64,000 nt of DNA from an uncultured Verrucomicrobiales bacterium (GCA_947039485.1 CAMQZC010000014.1:1-64000), one strand, 5' to 3'. Counted from the first letter of the stretch, positions 1-8,583 are shown. Notes: generated from the sequence alone by a model not told the origin. Made by a program: numbers and translations.

Positions 1-231
1 TGTTTCTTGGCAGCAGGCTGTTTCTTCCTCCGTAGAGGTAGGAGCTGTGCAGCAGTCTGTGTCTTGGCAGCAGGCTGTTTCTTCCTCAGTAGAGGTAGGG
101 GCTGTGCAGAAAGTTGATTCTTGGCAGCAGGTTGTTTCAGTCACAGTTGTGGAGGAAGCTGTGCAGGGTGATGATTCTTGGCAGCAGGAGTTTTCACTCT
201 CAGTTGTGGTGTTGGTCTCGTTTTCGGACAT
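1..231 (-). CDS. Cysteine-rich repeat protein, C-terminus cut by window edge
   Basis: An open frame reads leftward from an ATG at 231 to the window edge (77 codons, no stop). It starts MSENETNTTTE and continues with a roughly 19-residue repeat containing Cys-Cys-Gln-Glu/Asp, then Cys-Thr-Ala and Pro-Thr-Ser-Thr-Glu-Glu. There are four CCQ motifs and several extra cysteines in a Thr/Glu/Ser-rich background, with no signal peptide. The opposite strand is also open (Ser-Trp-Gln-Gln repeats), so strand choice is a judgement. I prefer this strand because the N-terminus looks natural, the gene follows the same-strand small basic protein and its terminator, and paired cysteines suggest metal binding. 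I recognise no family, and function is unknown. The base-level repeat would keep both strands open in any case. Confidence 0.5.
   Translation of the reverse strand, partial: MSENETNTTTESENSCCQESSPCTASSTTVTETTCCQESTFCTAPTSTEEETACCQDTDCCTAPTSTEEETACCQET
5..209. repeat. 57-bp tandem repeat, about 3.5 copies
   Basis: Copies begin with TCTTGGCAGCAGG at 5, 62, 119 and 176, exactly 57 bp apart (19 codons). The first two copies are nearly identical and the later ones diverge, so expansion appears to have happened on the left side. The repeat lies inside the cysteine-rich reading frame and probably continues beyond the window edge. Confidence 0.9.
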
Positions 232-277
232 GTATGGTCTGTTTCTTTATGGGGGTTGCGCTTTCGCGCTCGTTAAT

Positions 278-333
278 ATCTGCCTTAAAAAGCAGATAGT
301 TCGGAGTCCCTCGGCATGTAGCCGAGAGACTCC
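278..333 (-). terminator. Probable terminator of the small basic protein gene
   Basis: A 13-bp stem (303-315 paired with 321-333, one mismatch, loop ATGTA) lies just downstream of the leftward small basic protein gene. A second small hairpin (278-283 with 292-297) carries a T-run in its loop on the minus strand. Together they probably end that transcript before the cysteine-rich gene. Confidence 0.6.
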
Positions 334-378
334 TAAAAATGTAATCGTGCCCGCAGGGGGCAGAGAGTCGTAAGCCTA

Positions 379-534
379 TTAGGCTTCGAACTTGGTCTTA
401 GGAAGACCGATTGGGCTTTGGCCTTCTTTCCATTGGCCGCGCTCTTTGATGAGCTTCACGCGTTCGAAACGCTTGAGAACGGAACGCTTGCCGCCGACGG
501 TACCAGTTGCCTTGAGTGTTGAGTGCTTGGACAT
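379..534 (-). CDS. Small basic protein, Chlamydiae/Verrucomicrobia family
   Basis: This 51-residue protein starts MSKHSTLKATG, contains GGKRSVLKRFERV, and ends in PKTKFEA. About a quarter of the residues are Lys or Arg, with no signal peptide or membrane segment. From recall it matches the short basic protein family restricted to Chlamydiae and Verrucomicrobia (TIGR04137). Members are around 50 residues and are suspected to bind RNA or the ribosome, but the role is not established. The ATG at 534 is the only sensible start, and the stop is followed by a strong hairpin. The gene stands alone between divergently and convergently arranged neighbours and is a useful taxonomic marker here. Confidence 0.8.
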   Translation of the reverse strand: MSKHSTLKATGTVGGKRSVLKRFERVKLIKERGQWKEGQSPIGLPKTKFEA

Positions 535-663
535 ATATGTATTTTCTAAAAAATGTTGTTGTTGTTTTTTGCGTCTCCGCAGAAAGGGGTGACAATTTAT
601 ATACTTTTATTTTGTCTTTGGCAAGAGAAATTTTAGTTTTATTCTTTTTTTTCTTAATTTTTC

Positions 664-2259
664 TTAAGTAAAGCTCAGGATTGCCTTGGCGAGCACGGTC
701 ATCAGGATGAGGGCTGCGGGGTAGGCTGTGGCGTAGGCAATAATGGGGGATTGCCCCTCTGTCTTTGCCGTGATAGCGCCGAGAGCTGGTGTGGAGGTCA
801 TGCTGCCGCAGATGCCACCAAGGGCCTCAGGCAGGCTCATTTTGAGCATTTTTGTGGCAATAATGTAGCCTAGCAGCATGGGGATGAGTGTGACCATTGC
901 TCCGATGATGAGCATACTCAGGCCTTGTGCTTGGAGGGTAGCAACAAGCTTATCACCGCCTGCAACACCTGCGCTAGCGAGGAAGAGCATTAGCGCGAGC
1001 TCCATGAGCAGTATACGTGTTGGGCGGGGCATGTAGCCTACTAAGGGCCCAATCTTGCCAAAGTGACCGAGGATGAGCGCGACGATGAGCGGGCCACCAG
1101 CCATGCCTAAGGAGAAGCTAGCTCCCTCGCCAAATCCGATGCTGATATTGCCCACAAGGATACCCAGTGCGACACCGCCTGTGAGTGAGAGGATATCAGT
1201 TGCATTAATTGCTGAGCTTCGGTGTCCACAAATGGTGCAGAACTTCTCAATATCCTTAGGTTGACCAACGACGCGCAGCACGTCATTGCGCACGAGCTCG
1301 GTGCTTCCTGTGGGGACAAATGTCTCACCAAGTCGGGTGATGCGTGAGAAGACAAGACCATAGTTTGAGAGAGGTTTGAGCTCAGAGAGGGTTTTGTGGC
1401 AGAGGGCTTTGTTGAGTAGGATGAGCTCGACGCACTCATCGCCATAGCTGCGTGGGTGCTGTTTGTCTCGCGCGATATGCCCAAGGATGAGAGCCTCACG
1501 CTGCAGGACATCGCGCGCGCCGACGAGTAGGATGCCCTCGTTCTCGCTAAAGAAGTCGCCCTCGTCCAGGGGGTGCATTTGCATGTTTTCCACGCGGCGT
1601 GTGATGCGGCAGAGCATTTGCCCCTTGTTCTCAAAGTCGAGGATACTCTTGCCAAAGTAGTCACTGTTAGTGACGGTGACTACGCGACTAATGATGCTTT
1701 GTGGGCTGTCTGCTGATTTAGTGTCCTCTTTGCAGAGTTTGCTGAGGTCTTGCTTGAGTAATTGTGGCAGGAGTTGGACAAAGAGTACAACTCCGATAAC
1801 GCCAAATGGGTAGGCTACACCGTAGCCGATATCCACCATAGCAGAGTCTACGAGAGACTCAGAGGCCGCCGCGAGGGCAGGGGTGCTGGTGAGAGCTCCA
1901 GCAAAGATACCTGCTGCCATCTCGCCGCTAATCCCAAAGAATGAGCAGAGTGTTACAGAAAGAACCCATGCGGTACCTACGACAACAACTGAGATGATGA
2001 CGAGCTTGCTGCCCTGACTCTGTAGTGATGCGAAAAAGCGATTCCCGACACCCAAGCCCACGCAGTAGACAAAGAGGGCAGTGCTAAAACTGCGGATGCC
2101 CTCAGGGACTTCCAGCCCGAGATGTCCTGCTAGTAGGGCGACAAAGAGAACGCCTGAGCTACCTAAGGCAATGCCTTTGAATTTGATGTTTCCCAGAGCG
2201 AGGCCAAGGAAGAGGACGGAGAATAGAACGAGAGTTGGGTTTTGGAGTATCTGGAGCAT
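664..2259 (-). CDS. AspT/YidE-type putative transporter with two TrkA-C domains
   Basis: A 531-residue integral membrane protein with the layout of the aspartate:alanine exchanger (AAE) family: an N-terminal block of about five or six membrane segments, two TrkA-C (RCK-C) regulatory domains in the middle (roughly residues 185-345), and a second membrane block. Both membrane blocks carry the related motif G(A/S)(L/M)TSTPALAA/GAI, as expected from internal duplication. Family members exchange amino or organic acids or act as uncharacterised transporters, so the substrate cannot be told. A longer frame starts with TTG at 2286, but a TTGCAA-N17-TATACA promoter at 2275-2303 overlaps it and puts transcription start near 2268, so the ATG at 2259 (MLQILQNPT) is preferred. 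Confidence 0.85.
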   Translation of the reverse strand: MLQILQNPTLVLFSVLFLGLALGNIKFKGIALGSSGVLFVALLAGHLGLEVPEGIRSFSTALFVYCVGLGVGNRFFASLQSQGSKLVIISVVVVGTAWVLSVTLCSFFGISGEMAAGIFAGALTSTPALAAASESLVDSAMVDIGYGVAYPFGVIGVVLFVQLLPQLLKQDLSKLCKEDTKSADSPQSIISRVVTVTNSDYFGKSILDFENKGQMLCRITRRVENMQMHPLDEGDFFSENEGILLVGARDVLQREALILGHIARDKQHPRSYGDECVELILLNKALCHKTLSELKPLSNYGLVFSRITRLGETFVPTGSTELVRNDVLRVVGQPKDIEKFCTICGHRSSAINATDILSLTGGVALGILVGNISIGFGEGASFSLGMAGGPLIVALILGHFGKIGPLVGYMPRPTRILLMELALMLFLASAGVAGGDKLVATLQAQGLSMLIIGAMVTLIPMLLGYIIATKMLKMSLPEALGGICGSMTSTPALGAITAKTEGQSPIIAYATAYPAALILMTVLAKAILSFT

Positions 2260-2274
2260 AATCGACAGCGCAGC

Positions 2275-2303
2275 TGTATAGCACAAAGCTTTTTTTTTTG
2301 CAA
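2275..2303 (-). promoter_or_regulatory. Predicted promoter of the AspT-like gene
   Basis: Read on the minus strand: TTGCAA (2303-2298), 17 bases, TATACA (2280-2275). The start of transcription would fall near 2268, about 9 bases before the ATG at 2259. It was inferred from consensus match only. Confidence 0.45.
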
Positions 2304-2551
2304 GCCTGATTCACTTGAGAATGTTATTTTTTTGTTATAGGCGTGGGTTTTTGATAGAGAGCATTTAGCCCAAAAAACAACATGTGCTACCTCGTTTGAC
2401 TGCCGTGCCTAGATTCTCATTTTTAGCTGTATTTGATAAAAAACCACAATTTTTAAGTCATTTGCCAGAAAGACTCAAGTTTCACTCTCATCATCCTCTC
2501 GCGAGTGATGGAGTAATGCGGCATTTTTATTTGTTCTAATTTTTTATTTTT

Positions 2552-2580
2552 TTGACAAACCCCTATCGGGGGGCTAAGAT
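2552..2580 (+). promoter_or_regulatory. Predicted promoter of the DUF3592-like gene
   Basis: TTGACA (2552-2557), 17 bases, TAAGAT (2575-2580). Predicted transcription start is near 2587, 3 bases before the ATG at 2590 or 21 bases before the second in-frame ATG at 2608. The rest of the 2287-2551 intergenic stretch is AT-rich and shows no gene. Confidence 0.45.
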
Positions 2581-2589
2581 GGCTTTCAA

Positions 2590-3168
2590 ATGGCAAGCTC
2601 AAAAAAAATGCAATTTCGTTGGACTATTGGTAAGTTCCTCCTCCTCTCTCTGACGACCTTGATGCTTTATCTTTCCATCAGCTCGCTGGTAGGACTCTCT
2701 CAGAGCCTGCAGTTCTTTATAGATTCGAAGCCGCGTATTGGTCAGATCGTGGATTGGCGAGAGGGTCGTCAGGAGTCCCTGCTGCGTATCTCTGCTCATT
2801 CGGGTTTGAGTTTTCAGGGTACGCCTTACTTCAAACCTATCATCAGCTACAAACACCCCGTCGACCAGCAGACGCGACGCGCGGAGCTTGATGTCTCCTT
2901 TGCTAGTAAGCCCAAGATGGGCGATACTCACCTCGTTCGTGTTGATGCGAGTGCAGAGACCCCGAGGGTGGAGCTCATGGATATATTGCCAGATTCCTCC
3001 AGCCTCTTCCTATCCTTTTGCGTGGGGCTGATGGCACTGCGTCTCTTGTTGCGTCGCAGTCCAGCTTCGCGGAGAAGCCGCGGCAAGTCTGCGCGCAGGT
3101 CTCCTGCTCGCAAGAATCTCAAGCAAGGGGCAGGAGCTGATCGAGCACCTCGCAGCAAAGCTTCGTAG
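2590..3168 (+). CDS. DUF3592-like two-pass membrane protein
   Basis: 192 residues. A membrane segment at about residues 14-36 is followed by an extracytoplasmic region of about 95 residues with the DUF3592-like pattern (a P-x-I-x-Y strand, then a GD...V-x-VD turn ending before a proline-rich stretch). A second membrane segment at about 136-154 leads into a very basic cytoplasmic tail rich in Arg, Ser and Lys (about 40 residues). Function is unknown; domains of this type are found in many membrane proteins without a defined activity. The start could be the ATG at 2590 or the one at 2608 (MQFRWTIGKF), and the promoter allows both. The 3' end overlaps the convergent dehydroquinase gene by 50 bp, so the basic tail coincides with that gene's end. 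Confidence 0.65.
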   Translation: MASSKKMQFRWTIGKFLLLSLTTLMLYLSISSLVGLSQSLQFFIDSKPRIGQIVDWREGRQESLLRISAHSGLSFQGTPYFKPIISYKHPVDQQTRRAELDVSFASKPKMGDTHLVRVDASAETPRVELMDILPDSSSLFLSFCVGLMALRLLLRRSPASRRSRGKSARRSPARKNLKQGAGADRAPRSKAS

Positions 3169-3826
3169 GCCACTGCCCTGGGGCGGTGGGCGTCTCGCCA
3201 AGGTAGCCATAGATGAGCCCTGAGCCCATCTGGGAGTAGACCATGCGGCTGGCTGGCCCGAGAGGACCCATGCCCATCACGGCCACAGCTCCGCTCGACC
3301 TGCGCAGTAGCTCGATGCCGATGAGGACATCCTCAGCGCTTTCGAGGTGGAAGGCAAATTTTACCATATCAGCGCCCTTGCTGCGAGCATAGGCCTCGCG
3401 CTCAAGTAGGTGCTCAAGGCTGGGTGTCTTGTTGAAATCGTGATAAGAGGCAATCATGTAGACACCAAGATTGTGTGCGGTGTTAATGATATCCTCCGCC
3501 CCCTCAAGGTGGCGAATCTCCCAATCAATCGCGTTGGCTCCTGAGAGCAGCTGGAGCATGAGTGCGCGGCGCGCATCCTCGGCCATGATTCTACGCCCAC
3601 CCTCATCTGCGTGACGGATAGTGATCAAGAGGGGCTTCTCGCAGCGATAGGCGAGAATATCCTCAGCCCTGACGCTATCCGCGAGGGCATCCACGCGCAG
3701 CTCAACAGCCTGACAGGGCAGGATGCGTGTGGGGTTGGTGCAGTCTAACCAAGTCTCCCAATCGCAGACGGATCCGACGACGATTGGGGGGAACGTGCGG
3801 GGGCTAGGCAGGAAATTCTCTTTCAT
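3119..3826 (-). CDS. aroD: 3-dehydroquinate dehydratase, type I
   Basis: A 235-residue class I dehydroquinase, which dehydrates 3-dehydroquinate to 3-dehydroshikimate in the shikimate pathway through a Schiff base. Visible landmarks are the ELRVDAL strand (substrate-binding Glu and Arg), the TIRH segment, SYHDF with the general acid/base His at residue 129, VKFAF with the Schiff-base Lys at residue 156, and the C-terminal GETPTAPGQ loop. Length is normal for the family. The frame is open to an ATG at 3850, but that codon lies inside a predicted promoter (3841-3869), so the ATG at 3826 (MKENFLPSP) is chosen. It is convergent with and overlaps the preceding membrane protein gene. No other shikimate gene is near. 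Confidence 0.92.
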   Translation of the reverse strand: MKENFLPSPRTFPPIVVGSVCDWETWLDCTNPTRILPCQAVELRVDALADSVRAEDILAYRCEKPLLITIRHADEGGRRIMAEDARRALMLQLLSGANAIDWEIRHLEGAEDIINTAHNLGVYMIASYHDFNKTPSLEHLLEREAYARSKGADMVKFAFHLESAEDVLIGIELLRRSSGAVAVMGMGPLGPASRMVYSQMGSGLIYGYLGETPTAPGQWPTKLCCEVLDQLLPLA

Positions 3827-3840
3827 AATATGATGCCGCC

Positions 3841-3869
3841 ACTCTAGCATATCAATTGGATTAAAGCAA
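3841..3869 (-). promoter_or_regulatory. Predicted promoter of aroD
   Basis: Minus strand: TTGCTT (3869-3864), 17 bases, TAGAGT (3846-3841) with a TGC extension upstream of the -10. The predicted start near 3834 leaves about an 8-base leader before the ATG at 3826. Confidence 0.35.
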
Positions 3870-3923
3870 GTCTGGAAATATCAGGTTTTTTGACTGATGC
3901 CGCGAAATTAACTTGACTTAACA

Positions 3924-3932
3924 TGCTATAAT
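3924..3932 (+). promoter_or_regulatory. Extended -10 element upstream of topB
   Basis: TGC followed by a perfect TATAAT (3927-3932) makes an extended -10 promoter. No -35 at the usual distance is convincing. The leader to the topB ATG would be about 85 bases. Confidence 0.5.
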
Positions 3933-4023
3933 CTGCGACATATAGGGAAGCGAAGCGCCTTGCGCAGAATGCCCTATTCTTGGTCTTTCTGGCTGCTTGA
4001 GCTGCTCATTCCCATCAATTTTC

Positions 4024-6882
4024 ATGTCAAAAGTTTTAATTATAAGCGAGAAACCCTCCGTAGCCACTGACCTTGCCCGCGTGCTGGGCAAGAGTCTAGG
4101 GAAGTTTAAAAAAGATGATGCCTCGGGCTCCTATCAAAATGATGGCTATATCATTAGCTCGGCTGTAGGTCACCTCTTGGAGCAGAAGAAACCTCAGACT
4201 GAGGCTGGCAAGAGCCTGCCTTGGAAGTTGGAGTATCTCCCCGCCATGCCAAGCCGCATGGAGCTTGAGCCTATCAGCAAGTCCGCTGACCGACTGCGCA
4301 AGCTGCTCAAGCTCGCTCGCAGCAAGGATGTCACCAGTATTGTTAATGCCTGCGATGCGGGCCGTGAGGGTGAGCTTATCTTTCGAAATATTATCCAGTA
4401 CGGTAAGATTAAAAAACCTATGCAGCGTCTCTGGATGCAGAGCATGACCGATGATGCTATCTTTGATTCCTGGGGCAAGTTGATGAGCGATGAGAGCATG
4501 CTCAATCTTGCTGATGCAGCTGTATGCCGCGCTGAGTCTGACTGGCTTGTTGGCCTCAACAGTACACGCGCACTGACAATCTTGCAGTCTGCCGCAGGTG
4601 GCTTTAACGTCACGCCTGCAGGCCGCGTCCAGACTCCAACACTTGCCATTCTTGCCGCTCGTCAGCGTGAGATTCTCGCCTTCATACCCGAGCCTTATCA
4701 TGAGGTGCGAGCTCGCTTTAAAGCTGCAGCTGGCAGCTATGATTCCAAGTGGTATGATCCCAAGTGGAAGAAGGATGAGAATAGGCCTCTGGGAAGCAAA
4801 GATCGCATCTGGGATGCGGAACGCGCTGCGCTCATCGCAGCTCGCTGCGAGGGCAAGACTGCCATCGTGGAGGAGAAGCGCAAGCCAGTGAGCCAGCAGG
4901 CTCCCTTGCTCTTTGATTTGACCTCCCTGCAAAAGGAGGCGAGCAATCGCTTCGGCTTCTCCGCTCGCCGCACCCTGCAGCTCGCCCAAGAGTGCTATGA
5001 AAAGCACAAGGTGCTCACCTATCCCCGTACTGATGCCAAGTTCCTCCCCGATGACTACATCAAGACCGTCTACCGCACCGTGGGCGACCTCCAGACAGGA
5101 TTACCCGAATTCGCCGCTGCCGCAACTGATATCCTTGATAACAAGCGCATCAAAGCAAGCAAGCGCATCTTTGACAGCAGCAAGGTGAGCGATCACTTTG
5201 CTATCATTCCTACAGGCCGTGTGGTCAATCTCATTGGTGATGTGGAGAAGATTTTTACCCTCGTGGTGCAGCGCTTCTTGGGCGTCTTTTTACCCCCTGC
5301 GGAGTACGAGGATACAGAGCGTATCAGCATCATCAAACATGTCGATGCAGAGGATCGCTTTGCCACACATGGTCGCGTGCTTAAGCAAGCAGGCTGGCGT
5401 ATCCTCTACACCAATAGCAGCCGTGCGAAGAAGGAAGAACTCTGCGCTGTCACACAGGGAGAGCAGGTGGATGTTGAGAGCATTGAAAACCGTGAGGAGA
5501 TGACCAAGCCCCCTGCTTCCTACACCGAAGCAACGCTGCTCTCCGCTATGGAGAATGCTGGTAAACTTATTGAGGATGAAGAACTCTCATCCGCTATGAA
5601 AGAGCGCGGTCTGGGTACTCCTGCGACACGAGCCTCCATCATTGAGGGTCTTATCACGCAAGAATATATCGCGCGCGATGGCAAGGACCTCATCTCCACA
5701 CGTCGTGGCATGGACCTCATTGAGCTGATGCGTAGCATCGGTCTGAGCACGCTCTCCTCACCCGAGCTTACGGGGGACTGGGAGTATCGTCTCAAGCAAA
5801 TGGAGCAGGGTCGACTGGAGCGCAAGGTCTTCATGAAGGATGTACGCGAGTACACCACTGAAATTGTTGATTGCGTGCGCAACTTCATGCAAAACAGCGA
5901 CAAGGAAGACCTTGAAATTGCCTGTCCTAGCTGCGAGGTTGTCGGCCTTGCTAACCGCATTGACTCCGTCTCCTGCCGCAGCTGCAAGTTCCGCTTGCGC
6001 CGCGTGCAATCTGGCCTCGGTCTGAGCGATGAGTTGATGTCTCAGCTCATTACAACGCGTGAGCTCCCCATCATGGAGGGCTTCCGCTCACGCTTTGGCA
6101 AGCCCTTCAAGGCTGGTCTTCGTATCGTGCAAGGCCCTCGCGTTTGGAAGGCTGAGTTCTACTTTGAAGACGAGTTGACAGGCAAGCCTGTTGACGCTGA
6201 CGCGGTAAGCATCGGCGCCCTGACTGTCAAAGATCAGGGAGAGATGGAGGCCTTTGAGACGGAGAAGCAGTGGACTATCCCAGAGTTTGTTCGTGAGGGC
6301 AGCACACGCAAGGGCTTCACCCTAGCGCGCCTCATCCTTGGCAAGGCCATTGAGATGAGCAATCTTGAGCACATTATCCGCGATGGTAAGAGCGAGCTCA
6401 TCACAGGCTTTGTCTCCCAGCGCACACGCCGCGCTTTTGACGCCTTTCTCGTACTTGACCCAGCTAAGGGCAACGTTAGCTTTGAGTTCCCCCCACGTGA
6501 GCCGCGCGGCAAGGATGGCGCTAAGTCGAGCGCCTCAAGCCGCTTCACCAAGGCAGATGCCGCCGCTGTTGATCTCACTAGCGCCATCAAGCATGGAGTA
6601 CTTGTCATCAAGGGCAAGGGCGAGCATGAGCTGCTGGAGTCTGAGCAGGCTTGGCACGTGCCTAGCCTCATCTACGGGAAGAACCGCAAGCCCCTCGCCA
6701 TCCCCAAGGAGATGTGTGAAGTCCAGCTCGCAGCTCCCACGGTACAGCGACTGCTCAGCAAGGGCAAGAGCGAGCTCATCAAGGAGTTTGTAAGCCGCAA
6801 GACGGGGAAGAACTTTGAGGCCTTCTTGACCTTTAGCTCCTCCAACGGCAAGGTTGGCTATGAGTTCCCTGAGCGAGAATAA
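4024..6882 (+). CDS. topB: DNA topoisomerase III (type IA) with extended C-terminus
   Basis: A 952-residue type IA topoisomerase that passes single DNA strands through a transient break. The Toprim domain starts at MSKVLIISEKPSVA and includes NACDAGREGELIF with the metal-binding acidic residues. The active-site tyrosine is Tyr333 in VLTYPRTDAKF. After the core there is a zinc-ribbon-like stretch (CPSCEVV...CRSCKFRLR) near residue 635. It is followed by about 280 residues with three related topoisomerase C-terminal repeats, two of which read GKSELI(T/K)xFVSxxT and end in EFPxRE. Standard TopB is about 650 residues, so the tail is the unusual part. The frame is open nine codons further upstream, but MSKVLIISEKP is the family's normal start. 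Confidence 0.93.
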   Translation: MSKVLIISEKPSVATDLARVLGKSLGKFKKDDASGSYQNDGYIISSAVGHLLEQKKPQTEAGKSLPWKLEYLPAMPSRMELEPISKSADRLRKLLKLARSKDVTSIVNACDAGREGELIFRNIIQYGKIKKPMQRLWMQSMTDDAIFDSWGKLMSDESMLNLADAAVCRAESDWLVGLNSTRALTILQSAAGGFNVTPAGRVQTPTLAILAARQREILAFIPEPYHEVRARFKAAAGSYDSKWYDPKWKKDENRPLGSKDRIWDAERAALIAARCEGKTAIVEEKRKPVSQQAPLLFDLTSLQKEASNRFGFSARRTLQLAQECYEKHKVLTYPRTDAKFLPDDYIKTVYRTVGDLQTGLPEFAAAATDILDNKRIKASKRIFDSSKVSDHFAIIPTGRVVNLIGDVEKIFTLVVQRFLGVFLPPAEYEDTERISIIKHVDAEDRFATHGRVLKQAGWRILYTNSSRAKKEELCAVTQGEQVDVESIENREEMTKPPASYTEATLLSAMENAGKLIEDEELSSAMKERGLGTPATRASIIEGLITQEYIARDGKDLISTRRGMDLIELMRSIGLSTLSSPELTGDWEYRLKQMEQGRLERKVFMKDVREYTTEIVDCVRNFMQNSDKEDLEIACPSCEVVGLANRIDSVSCRSCKFRLRRVQSGLGLSDELMSQLITTRELPIMEGFRSRFGKPFKAGLRIVQGPRVWKAEFYFEDELTGKPVDADAVSIGALTVKDQGEMEAFETEKQWTIPEFVREGSTRKGFTLARLILGKAIEMSNLEHIIRDGKSELITGFVSQRTRRAFDAFLVLDPAKGNVSFEFPPREPRGKDGAKSSASSRFTKADAAAVDLTSAIKHGVLVIKGKGEHELLESEQAWHVPSLIYGKNRKPLAIPKEMCEVQLAAPTVQRLLSKGKSELIKEFVSRKTGKNFEAFLTFSSSNGKVGYEFPERE

Positions 6883-6896
6883 GTCGAATTGGATCA

Positions 6897-7868
6897 ATGC
6901 TACGCGCTCTTTTAGCTCGCACAGACCGCTTTACCCTCGGTCTTCTGTTAGCCGCAATACTCGGATTCTCTCTCCCATGTTATGGGGGAGGGGTCGTGTA
7001 TTTTAGCAGCTTGATGTATCTTGCCATCGTGCTGCTCTTTTTCCTCTACGGGGCAAAGATATCACGCAAGACGCTCATCGATGGGATGCTGCACTGGCGC
7101 CTACAAAGCCTCGTTGCCGCCTTCACCTACCTCGTTTTCCCGCTGCTCTTTCTGCTGCTACGCCCCCTGTTGCAGCCCCTGATGGGTGAGCAGCTCTACA
7201 TTGGCATGCTCTATCTCTCCTGCCTCCCCTCGACCGTGCAGAGCAGCGTCGCCTTCACCTCGGTGGCTGGGGGTAATGTGCCAGCTGCCATCTGCAGCGC
7301 CTCTTTCTCTAGCCTACTAGGGATCTTTATGACGCCCCTGTTGGTGAGCCTTCTTCTCAGCCAGAGCAGCGATGGATCAATGTTCGATCTCTCCGCCATC
7401 AAGAAGATTATCGTACTTATCCTCTTCCCCTTCTTTGTTGGGCATATCCTGCGCCCCTACCTCAAAGGCTGGGTTGAGCGCCACAAGAAGCTCATCAGTT
7501 GGAATGATCAATCCACCGTCTGGCTCACCGTCTATACCTCCTTTTCCGCTGCTACCTGCGCGGGATTCTGGGCCTTGCTTGAGCCCATCACACTCGTTGG
7601 TGTGGTGGTAGCCTGTGCTATTTGCGTTAGCCTGCTCCTCACAATGAGCTACTACCTGAGCCGCTGGCTAAGATTCTCACGAGAAGATTGTATCACTATT
7701 GCCTTTTGCGGGTCAAAGAAGAGCCTCGCACTGGGGGCACCTATGATGATCGCGATCTTTGGCTATATTGATCAAAACCTCCTCCTCCCCTTACTCGTCT
7801 TTCACCAAGTACAACTCCTAATCTGCTCAGGTCTCGCAAGACGCTGGCGCAGTGCAAGCAACACCTAA
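6897..7868 (+). CDS. Bile acid:sodium symporter-like (SBF-like) transporter
   Basis: A 323-residue hydrophobic protein with about ten membrane segments. It resembles the SBF-like family (YfeH type): an early LLFFLYGAKIS segment, a central GEQLYIGMLYLSCLPSTVQSS stretch with the conserved C/S-P-x-T-V-Q-S-S motif, TSVAGGN, and a late FCGSKKSLALGAP motif. Relatives are predicted sodium-coupled transporters of organic anions, so the substrate is not known. It begins 14 bases after topB and overlaps or abuts the next membrane gene, suggesting one transcript. Length is normal. Confidence 0.85.
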   Translation: MLRALLARTDRFTLGLLLAAILGFSLPCYGGGVVYFSSLMYLAIVLLFFLYGAKISRKTLIDGMLHWRLQSLVAAFTYLVFPLLFLLLRPLLQPLMGEQLYIGMLYLSCLPSTVQSSVAFTSVAGGNVPAAICSASFSSLLGIFMTPLLVSLLLSQSSDGSMFDLSAIKKIIVLILFPFFVGHILRPYLKGWVERHKKLISWNDQSTVWLTVYTSFSAATCAGFWALLEPITLVGVVVACAICVSLLLTMSYYLSRWLRFSREDCITIAFCGSKKSLALGAPMMIAIFGYIDQNLLLPLLVFHQVQLLICSGLARRWRSASNT

Positions 7869-7872
7869 TACG

Positions 7873-8574
7873 ATGAATTTTGCATTCTTTGGACCCTCGC
7901 ATATCGCGGCTCTCTCAATCACATTCATCAGCATCATCCTACTGTTGCTCTACGCTCGGCGCCAAGACGCCGCTGGTCGCAAGCGCATCGCGCGCTTCAT
8001 CGCCCTACTGCTCGCCCTGCAGATGCTTATCGAGTATAGCAGCCGCTTCCTGCTCGATGAGATAGGCTATCCCAGCGAGTGGTCGGAGAATCTGCCGCTC
8101 GCCTTTTGCGGCGTGATGAGCATTATCTCTATTATCGCGCTGTGTTGGCAGACTCGCTGGGCCTGCATTGTCACCTACTTTGGAGTATTCACCTGCTGTA
8201 TCCAGGCACTACTCACCCCTGCGCTCAAGTCTGACTTCCCTAGCCGCATCTACTGGAACTTCTTTATATCACATGGTTTATTGATGGTTGCTGGTGTCAG
8301 TGTCCCCCTCCTACTGGGCTGGCGCGCAGGTGGCTGGGATGACCTCAAGGCCGTGTTGATGATGGACCTCTACCTCATCTGCATCTACGCTATCAACACA
8401 TGGTTGGGGAGCAACTACGGCTTTACCCAAGAGGCGCCTGCTGGCTCTGTACTTACCCTACTTGGCCCTGCCCCTTGGTACTACCTTTGGCTGCAACTGC
8501 CAGCATGGGGCATCTTTCGTTTCCTCTATCTCTTTGTCTACGACAAGCGGAGTGATCAGCCAAAATTAGTCTGA
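7873..8574 (+). CDS. YwaF/TMEM164-like membrane protein
   Basis: A 233-residue protein with about seven membrane segments, matching the YwaF family (TIGR02206) from recall. Landmarks are the N-terminal FGPSHIAAL, LPLAFCGVMSII, NFFISHG, and the conserved loop NTWLGSNYGF followed by LGPAPWYY. The family's activity in bacteria is not settled. A longer frame begins at 7852 inside the upstream transporter gene, but the ATG at 7873, 4 bases after that gene's stop, gives MNFAFFGPSH and fits the family. It is followed by a strong bidirectional terminator. Confidence 0.8.
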   Translation: MNFAFFGPSHIAALSITFISIILLLLYARRQDAAGRKRIARFIALLLALQMLIEYSSRFLLDEIGYPSEWSENLPLAFCGVMSIISIIALCWQTRWACIVTYFGVFTCCIQALLTPALKSDFPSRIYWNFFISHGLLMVAGVSVPLLLGWRAGGWDDLKAVLMMDLYLICIYAINTWLGSNYGFTQEAPAGSVLTLLGPAPWYYLWLQLPAWGIFRFLYLFVYDKRSDQPKLV

Positions 8575-8583
8575 TGAAGTCCC

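Noticed and set aside
47..373. Rightward frame with Ser-Trp-Gln-Gln repeats
   Set aside because: It mirrors the leftward cysteine-rich frame, runs into the terminator hairpins and ends in unrelated sequence. The strand choice is still stated as uncertain.
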